Of a DNA stretch of 9,124 nt, positions 4,262-9,124 are shown in pieces; position 1 is the stretch's first letter, and every line of letters starts with the position of its first letter. The notes under the pieces were generated by a model. The model was given only the letters and a program-made list of their open reading frames with translations, made no database searches and was not told the origin of the DNA. The stretch covers positions 1 to 9,124 of the forward strand of contig JAOZKX010000057.1 of NCBI GenBank assembly GCA_029935135.1. The letters are read 5' to 3'. This stretch comes from Desulfocapsa sp. GTDB lineage: Bacteria; Desulfobacterota; Desulfobulbia; Desulfobulbales; Desulfocapsaceae. The translations under genes and the position numbers were made by a program.

Positions 4262-7096
4262 ATGGAACCAAAAAAACTACGCATCCGTGGGGCAAGGATG
4301 CATAATTTGAAAAATATCAGTGTTGATCTGCCGCGCAACAGTCTGGTGGTTTTTACCGGGTTGTCCGGATCTGGAAAATCAACCCTTGCTTTTGATACCC
4401 TTTATGCAGAAGGGCAGAGGCGATATGTGGAATCCTTATCCACCTATGCCCGTCAATTCCTGGGGCAGATGAATAAGCCCGAGGTGGATGGTCTGGAAGG
4501 TTTATCTCCTGCCGTGTCCATTGAACAGAAGACAACATCAAAAAATCCCCGTTCCACTGTGGGCACAGTGACTGAAATATATGATCATTTGCGTCTCCTC
4601 TTTGCCCGTTGCGGGCGTCCCAGTTGTCCACAATGCGGGCAGGAAATACGATCACAGTCCATAGAAGATATGGTGAATAGTTTGTCTGCCCTGCCTGAGG
4701 GGACCAAGGTTATCCTGCTGGCCCCCCTTGTTACAGAAAAAAAAGGGCGTCATGAACAACTCCTTGCCAGAATACGCAAGGAAGGATTTGTCAGAGTTCG
4801 CATTGATGGAGATATTGTGCACACAGATGATGTGCAGGAGCTGAATAAAAACAATCGTCATTCCATCGAGGTCGTAGTGGACAGGGTGGTGATAAAAGCA
4901 GCAGGCAGGCGGCGACTCAGTGATTCTGTGAGCACAGCCGTAAAGCTGACAGAAGGGTTTCTCCTTGCCCATTACCCCGAGAGTGGCGAAGAACAGTTGT
5001 TTAGTGAGTATGCCGCCTGTCATACATGTCATATTTCAATGCCCAGGCTTTCGACCCAGCTTTTTTCCTTTAATAATCCACAGGGTGCTTGTGTGGAATG
5101 TGGTGGGTTGGGAGTAAAGCAGTTTTTTGATTCGTCACTGGTTGTTCCCGATCCCTCTTTAAGTCTTGCAAAAGGTGCAATTGCCCCATGGGGAAAACGG
5201 ATGGGGAAGAGTTATTCGGGGCAGATGCTGCAGGCAGTGAGCAAGCATTATTCTGTTTCAATGACAACCCCTTTTGCAAAGTTGTCGAAGAAGATGCAAA
5301 AGATTATTCTCTATGGTTCCGGCAGTGAACTGATAGCATTTCGTTATCAAAAAGGGCAGCGGATTATGACCACCGAAAAGCCTTTTGAGGGAGTTATCCC
5401 TCAGCTTAGTCGAAGGTTTCTGGAGACACAGTCGGCAATGATCAGGGAAGAGCTTGGGCAATATATGAATGAACAGACATGTCCTGCCTGTCATGGTGCC
5501 CGCTTAAAACCCGAGGCTCTGGCAGTAAAGGCAGGTGAGTGGTCTATCTATGAGTTGACCTGTCTGTCCATTGATAAGATGTTGGAGAGGCTGCCCCTTA
5601 TACCATTTACCGAGCGTGAGCGACAGATAGGTGAACCGATTTTAAAGGAGATTGTAGATCGCCTCTCCTTTTTAGAAGATGTCGGCTTGGGCTATCTCTC
5701 CCTTGAAAGGCGTTCGGGTACACTGTCAGGAGGTGAGGCACAGCGTATACGACTGGCATCCCAGATTGGTTCGCGTCTGGCGGGTGTCCTCTATATTCTT
5801 GATGAACCAAGTATTGGCCTGCATCAGCGTGATAACCAGAAACTTATCAATACCCTGATTGAACTGCGTGATCTTGGAAACAGTGTGATTGTTGTGGAGC
5901 ATGATACGGATACGATCCTCACGGCCGATCATGTGCTGGATATGGGGCCTGGTGCCGGCGTACATGGCGGCGAGGTTGTCTATTCCGGTGATGTAAAAGG
6001 ACTTCTAACCTGTGAAAGATCACCCACCGGGAATTATCTTTCAGGAAGGGAACAAATTCATCTTCCTGCAGTAAGACGAAAGGTAAAACGAGGCAAGTTT
6101 CTTCATCTAAAAAATGGGGTTGTTAATAATCTAAAGCATGTCGATGTTTCTTTTCCACTTGGTGTAATGACATGTGTGACTGGTGTCTCAGGGTCGGGAA
6201 AGAGTTCCCTGGTGATTGAGACTCTATTTAAGCTCTTAAAAGAAGGCTTGGCACGCAGACTCGATCGTGTACAGCATGAAGAGAGCCGATTGTCAGGTTT
6301 GAATAAAGTTGATAAAGTTATTGATATTGATCAAAGCCCCATTGGCAGAACACCTCGTTCAAATCCCGCTACATATACCGGTCTATTCACACCCGTACGG
6401 GAACTTTTTGCCAGATTGCCGGAATCAAGGGCCAGGGGCTATAAACTTGGTCAGTTTAGTTTTAATGTAAAAGGCGGGCGCTGTGAATCCTGTGAGGGGG
6501 AGGGTGTAAATAAAATCGCCATGCATTTTCTCCCTGATATTTATGTGGAGTGTGAGGCATGCCGGGGCAAGCGATACAATCAGGAAACTCTTGAAATTCG
6601 CTATCGTGGAAAAACTATCCATGATGTTCTGGCCATGACCGTGGAAGAGGCACTGGAATTCTTCAAAAATATCCCACCCGTAAAAAACAGACTGCAGACA
6701 CTTTTTGATGTCGGCCTTACCTATATCACGCTTGGCCAATCCTCGGTTACCTTATCCGGAGGAGAAGCTCAACGGGTGAAACTTGCCAAGGAGTTATCTG
6801 GTAGGGCCAGCGGCAGTACCCTCTATATTTTAGACGAACCCACAACCGGCCTGCATCCAGCAGATATCAAACATTTACTCCGGGTGCTGGATAGACTTGT
6901 TGAGAAGGGCAATAGTGTAATAGTGATAGAACACAATCTCGATGTGATTAAAACTGCAGACTGGATTATTGATGTTGGTCCCGAAGGTGGAGAGCTTGGC
7001 GGGAAAATTCTGGCATCAGCGACTCCTGAAGAGCTTTGTCACATCAAAGAATCTTACACGGGATTCTATCTGCGTGAAGTATTAAAGGAAGGGTGA
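4262..7096 (+). CDS. uvrA: Excinuclease ABC subunit A (nucleotide excision repair damage sensor)
   Basis: UvrA dimers scan DNA for bulky lesions and load UvrB, starting UvrABC repair. The protein has 944 residues, close to the usual 940, and both ATP-binding modules. Module I has Walker A GLSGSGKST (33-41), the UvrB-binding region (about 131-245), a zinc site with Cys253, Cys256, Cys277 and Cys280, signature LSGGEAQR (488-495) and Walker B ILDEPS (512-517). Module II has Walker A GVSGSGKSS (641-649), a zinc finger with Cys741, Cys744, Cys764 and Cys767, signature LSGGEAQR (831-838) and Walker B ILDEPT (856-861). An intact UvrB-binding domain marks canonical UvrA rather than the shorter UvrA2. 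The ribosome site is weak (AAGAG at 4251-4255), so coupling to yccU is plausible. I see no clear terminator after it and no recognisable SOS box upstream of the pair. All key residues are present. Confidence 0.98.
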   Translation: MEPKKLRIRGARMHNLKNISVDLPRNSLVVFTGLSGSGKSTLAFDTLYAEGQRRYVESLSTYARQFLGQMNKPEVDGLEGLSPAVSIEQKTTSKNPRSTVGTVTEIYDHLRLLFARCGRPSCPQCGQEIRSQSIEDMVNSLSALPEGTKVILLAPLVTEKKGRHEQLLARIRKEGFVRVRIDGDIVHTDDVQELNKNNRHSIEVVVDRVVIKAAGRRRLSDSVSTAVKLTEGFLLAHYPESGEEQLFSEYAACHTCHISMPRLSTQLFSFNNPQGACVECGGLGVKQFFDSSLVVPDPSLSLAKGAIAPWGKRMGKSYSGQMLQAVSKHYSVSMTTPFAKLSKKMQKIILYGSGSELIAFRYQKGQRIMTTEKPFEGVIPQLSRRFLETQSAMIREELGQYMNEQTCPACHGARLKPEALAVKAGEWSIYELTCLSIDKMLERLPLIPFTERERQIGEPILKEIVDRLSFLEDVGLGYLSLERRSGTLSGGEAQRIRLASQIGSRLAGVLYILDEPSIGLHQRDNQKLINTLIELRDLGNSVIVVEHDTDTILTADHVLDMGPGAGVHGGEVVYSGDVKGLLTCERSPTGNYLSGREQIHLPAVRRKVKRGKFLHLKNGVVNNLKHVDVSFPLGVMTCVTGVSGSGKSSLVIETLFKLLKEGLARRLDRVQHEESRLSGLNKVDKVIDIDQSPIGRTPRSNPATYTGLFTPVRELFARLPESRARGYKLGQFSFNVKGGRCESCEGEGVNKIAMHFLPDIYVECEACRGKRYNQETLEIRYRGKTIHDVLAMTVEEALEFFKNIPPVKNRLQTLFDVGLTYITLGQSSVTLSGGEAQRVKLAKELSGRASGSTLYILDEPTTGLHPADIKHLLRVLDRLVEKGNSVIVIEHNLDVIKTADWIIDVGPEGGELGGKILASATPEELCHIKESYTGFYLREVLKEG

Positions 7097-7142
7097 TGTT
7101 TATATGTGAATTACTTTGCGTGGGATGATATTTCGAGTTAAA

Positions 7143-7148
7143 TATACT
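7143..7148 (+). promoter_or_regulatory. Candidate -10 box for secB
   Basis: TATACT matches the sigma-70 -10 consensus at five of six positions and would place a start near 7155, giving secB a leader of about 45 bases. No good -35 box lies at normal spacing; the nearest, TTGCGT (7116-7121), is 21 bases away. secB could also be read from the uvrA transcript. Confidence 0.3.
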
Positions 7149-7186
7149 ACTACACTAACGAACAAACCAATCATTAAATTTTAATT

Positions 7187-7192
7187 GAGGAA
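7187..7192 (+). promoter_or_regulatory. Ribosome binding site that fixes the secB start
   Basis: GAGGAA lies seven to nine bases before ATG 7200. The in-frame TTG at 7185 overlaps this site and would need a site of its own, which is absent. The N-terminus MADEQNG from ATG 7200 is therefore preferred. Confidence 0.7.
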
Positions 7193-7199
7193 TGAAAAG

Positions 7200-7679
7200 A
7201 TGGCAGATGAGCAAAATGGTAATGGTGCAGCAGACGAGAGTCCTGTTTTTCGTATGCAAAAGATGTATATTAAGGATTTTTCATTTGAAAATCCCAATGC
7301 ACCTGCAGTTTTTCAAGCTCCAAATCAGGAACCCAAGGTTGAGGTCAATCTGAAGCTTAATAACAGAAAGCTTGATGATGATCATTGGGAAATCGCTCTC
7401 CAGATTATGGCTAAGATTGTTGATAAGAATAACAATGATAAGACCATGTTTATTATGGAAATTGAGCATGCGGCAGCATTTTTGATGAAAAACATTCCCG
7501 AAGAACATCAGGAGATGGTACTTGGTGTTGATTGTCCAACCTTGTTGTTTCCATTTACCAGACAGATTGTCAGTCAGATGTCTGTGGATGGTGGTTTTAT
7601 TCCCTTCCTTATGGAACCGATCAATTTTATGGCCCTGTATCAAAACTCAAAGCAGGAAGCAGCACAGCAGCAGAATTGA
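7200..7679 (+). CDS. secB: SecB protein-export chaperone
   Basis: SecB is a cytoplasmic homotetramer that keeps envelope precursors unfolded and hands them to SecA. The 159-residue product (E. coli SecB has 155) shows the family markers: FRMQKMYIKDFSFENPNAP (17-35), a middle EVNLKLNN strand, and the C-terminal block CPTLLFPFTRQIVSQMSVDG followed by FIPFLMEPINFMALY. The N-terminal tail is rich in Asp, Glu, Asn and Gly, and the C-terminal tail (SKQEAAQQQN) is a flexible Gln-rich end as in many SecB proteins. It follows uvrA by 103 bases and ends just before a strong bidirectional terminator. Its presence fits a genome exporting many outer-membrane proteins, such as the barrel protein in this window, although no specific client link can be read from sequence. 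Confidence 0.96.
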   Translation: MADEQNGNGAADESPVFRMQKMYIKDFSFENPNAPAVFQAPNQEPKVEVNLKLNNRKLDDDHWEIALQIMAKIVDKNNNDKTMFIMEIEHAAAFLMKNIPEEHQEMVLGVDCPTLLFPFTRQIVSQMSVDGGFIPFLMEPINFMALYQNSKQEAAQQQN

Positions 7680-7714
7680 TTTGCGGCTTGAATAAGCCAG
7701 TTTGCAATAAACAA

Positions 7715-7753
7715 AAAAAGGCTCCGAAAGCAATCTGCTTTCGGAGCCTTTTT
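7715..7753. terminator. Bidirectional intrinsic terminator between secB and the convergent lipoprotein gene
   Basis: The arms GGCTCCGAAAGCA (7720-7732) and TGCTTTCGGAGCC (7736-7748) are perfect 13-base complements with a three-base ATC loop. Flanking A5 (7715-7719) and T5 (7749-7753) extend the pairing and supply a U-tract on both strands. The hairpin lies 36 bases after the secB stop and 31 bases beyond the lipoprotein gene stop on the other strand, so it can end transcription from both sides. Confidence 0.95.
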
Positions 7754-7783
7754 GTATGATGGTAAAGCTTTTTACTGTTGTTC

Positions 7784-8773
7784 TTATAATCCAGTGGCTA
7801 CAAAGTTATCAACCAGAGTATTTACACCTTTATGAATCGCCGCATCAAAAAGCATGTCGAACTGACGATCTGCATAAATTGATTCCGGTGAAACTTTGAC
7901 ATCAACCCGATTGGTCCAGACAAGGTTTCCTGTGGCAGCTTCCTGCACCCACATACGCAATTGTACGACTGCCTGGTCTATCTGGCCGCCATTTTTGGCC
8001 ATATGGCCAAGTCCCGCACCAACAGAAGCCCATACAATGCCACCACCGATATTGTTGTCGAATCCCAGGGTACTTGAGTTGTATCCGACAATTCCGCCAA
8101 TTGTGGCAGGAAGGAGCATATGTCCCCATTCGTCGTAGGTATCTGATCGGGCAAAGCCATTGAGTGTCTGGCTGCTCAGACCAAGAGTAAATGGAAGGAT
8201 ACCTTTTTTCATTGGTGACCAGGTATGCTCTTCTCTGGTTTTATACTCAAGGATACGACCGCGAACGATATAATCGGCATTGAATTTACGACCCATTTTT
8301 GAAACTGCGTTCTGGTCAAGGGCGTGAGTTCCTGGACTTCCGGAAACAGTTTGACCGGATTGCATTTTCTGGCTTTGGATATATCCCTTGAGTTTGTTTT
8401 TCATAACATCTGACCACTCATCACTGAGTTCGTCAGACAAACTGAGGGTATTGTTTTCATCATAAGGGACGATATCAATGATTTCTTCCTTGACCAGATA
8501 ACCAAAGACATCTTCCTGAACAACCATACCAAAACCATTTGTCACAAGACGATCAGTGATGGCCTCAGATACAGCAAGGTTCCGCCGATAGGCACCTGCA
8601 AGTGAGTCTGCATAAGTGTAATCAGCAAAAGGGAGTATGACCACAGTTTGCCCCTTACCGGCAGCATTAGGGTTTGGATTAGCAGGTACATGCAGGGTCT
8701 CCACAACAGTCTGCCCACATCCCATGATGAGAACTGCTGACAGCAGATAGAGTGCGTATTTCAACTTCGTCAT
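7784..8773 (-). CDS. CsgG/TolB-N-like envelope lipoprotein downstream of a secretin gene
   Basis: A 329-residue predicted lipoprotein. Residues 1-18 form a signal peptide and LIMGC (15-19) a slightly atypical lipobox with lipid-modified Cys19. The mature part has features of the CsgG/TolB-N-like fold: strand TVVILPFA (43-50), the helix and strand AITDRLVTNGFGMVVQED (71-88), NADYIVRGRILEY (165-177) and a late LRMWVQEAATGNLVWTNRVDV stretch (272-292), like the 'aDyvv-G-i' and 'DartG-vvW' signatures. A Gly-rich hydrophobic segment (222-258) is set into the domain, perhaps membrane-facing. ATG 8773 has an AGGGAG site (8780-8785) at six bases. The gene follows the secretin by 83 bases, so a pilotin-like or accessory role is possible. 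A weak promoter of its own (ACGACA at 8836-8831, TATACA at 8813-8808, spacer 17) is conceivable. Fold assignment is moderate; function is inferred. Confidence 0.68.
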   Translation of the reverse strand: MTKLKYALYLLSAVLIMGCGQTVVETLHVPANPNPNAAGKGQTVVILPFADYTYADSLAGAYRRNLAVSEAITDRLVTNGFGMVVQEDVFGYLVKEEIIDIVPYDENNTLSLSDELSDEWSDVMKNKLKGYIQSQKMQSGQTVSGSPGTHALDQNAVSKMGRKFNADYIVRGRILEYKTREEHTWSPMKKGILPFTLGLSSQTLNGFARSDTYDEWGHMLLPATIGGIVGYNSSTLGFDNNIGGGIVWASVGAGLGHMAKNGGQIDQAVVQLRMWVQEAATGNLVWTNRVDVKVSPESIYADRQFDMLFDAAIHKGVNTLVDNFVATGL

Positions 8774-8856
8774 GATTTTCTCCCTGAAATTCTTTTTAGT
8801 TCTTTTTTGTATAAGTTGTTAGTAAATGTCTGTCGTCTTTTCCCGGTGGGGATTTA

Positions 8857-9124
8857 TTACAAGATCCGTGGTTTCAGCAAAATGATGAGCTCGCGTTTAG
8901 AAGCAGTCTTTTCCTCATAGCCGAAAAAGTACTTAAGAATTGGGATGGAGCCAAGGCCTGGGACATTCGTACTCTCGTCTGAGTCGACACTGGCAATGAG
9001 ACCTCCAATCACCAGCATTTCACCATCCTTCACTCTTACAGTGGTACTCATCTCACGAATGTTGATAATTGGCAGGCCAACTTCACCGGCACCAACTTGA
9101 CGGTATTCGATTGGTTCCAGCAGG
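8857..9124 (-). CDS. Secretin C-terminus, MshL/GspD/PilQ superfamily (partial, 5' end beyond window)
   Basis: The last 88 codons of a secretin, open to the window edge. Secretins form gated multimeric outer-membrane channels for type II secretion, type IV pili or MSHA-type pili. The visible part holds the end of the secretin domain: INIREMSTTVRVKDGEMLV, then IGGLI, the very characteristic VPGLGSIPILKYFF, and a terminal KRELIILLKPRIL just before TAA. The REM-TTVRV-DGE wording is closest in my memory to MshL-like secretins, but the fragment is too short to separate MshL, PilQ and GspD. No S-domain tail follows the channel domain, so a pilotin-binding extension of the PulD kind is absent. The lipoprotein gene follows 83 bases later on the same strand. 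The superfamily is certain; the subtype is open. Confidence 0.93.
   Translation of the reverse strand, partial: LLEPIEYRQVGAGEVGLPIINIREMSTTVRVKDGEMLVIGGLIASVDSDESTNVPGLGSIPILKYFFGYEEKTASKRELIILLKPRIL

Noticed and set aside
4652..5032. Minus-strand open frame inside uvrA, with Cys-rich stretches
   Set aside because: Its cysteines and composition come from reading the uvrA strand backwards; uvrA itself is complete and conserved here.
1..9124. CRISPR array, insertion sequence, phage or tRNA genes
   Set aside because: No regularly spaced repeats, transposase or integrase frames, terminal repeats or cloverleaf sequences were seen on either strand.

Overview
The window reads as ordinary chromosomal DNA of a Gram-negative bacterium with a two-membrane envelope. 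An outer-membrane barrel protein, a periplasmic LolA-like protein, SecB and a secretin are all encoded. The moderately AT-rich base composition and the overall look of GlyQ, UvrA, SecB and the secretin suggest a deltaproteobacterium, perhaps of the Desulfobulbales type. That placement is an impression from sequence, not a database result. I see no prophage, transposon, CRISPR array, tRNA or rRNA.

Layout, left to right. Bases 1-23 may hold the last codons of an upstream gene. Bases 103-2170 (+) carry a two-gene envelope unit: a secreted LolA-like protein of the TP0789 type, then an overlapping gene for an outer-membrane beta-barrel protein of unknown function. Bases 2205-2597 (-) encode a small single-pass membrane protein of unknown function, convergent with the barrel gene. 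It lies downstream of glyQ (2699-3580, -), the alpha subunit of glycyl-tRNA synthetase, and no glyS is adjacent. A 245-base T-rich divergent intergenic region with a GGTAAA-type inverted repeat separates glyQ from a CoA-binding protein of the YccU family (3826-4236, +) and uvrA (4262-7096, +), which are 25 bases apart. secB (7200-7679, +) follows and ends in a very strong symmetric terminator (7715-7753). That terminator also serves the convergent minus-strand pair at the right edge: the 3' end of a secretin gene (8857 to the window end, upstream) and a CsgG/TolB-N-like lipoprotein gene (7784-8773, downstream).

Functionally the window mixes housekeeping genes (translation, nucleotide excision repair, protein export) with two cell-envelope units that are less well understood. 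One is the LolA-like/barrel pair, probably the periplasmic and outer-membrane parts of a trans-envelope system whose inner-membrane ABC permease would lie just left of the window. The other is the secretin/lipoprotein pair, in which the lipoprotein may help assemble or stabilise the secretin. These two units, the orphan small membrane protein and the structured glyQ-yccU intergenic region are the parts most worth a second look. I found no convincing evidence of a wholly new system.
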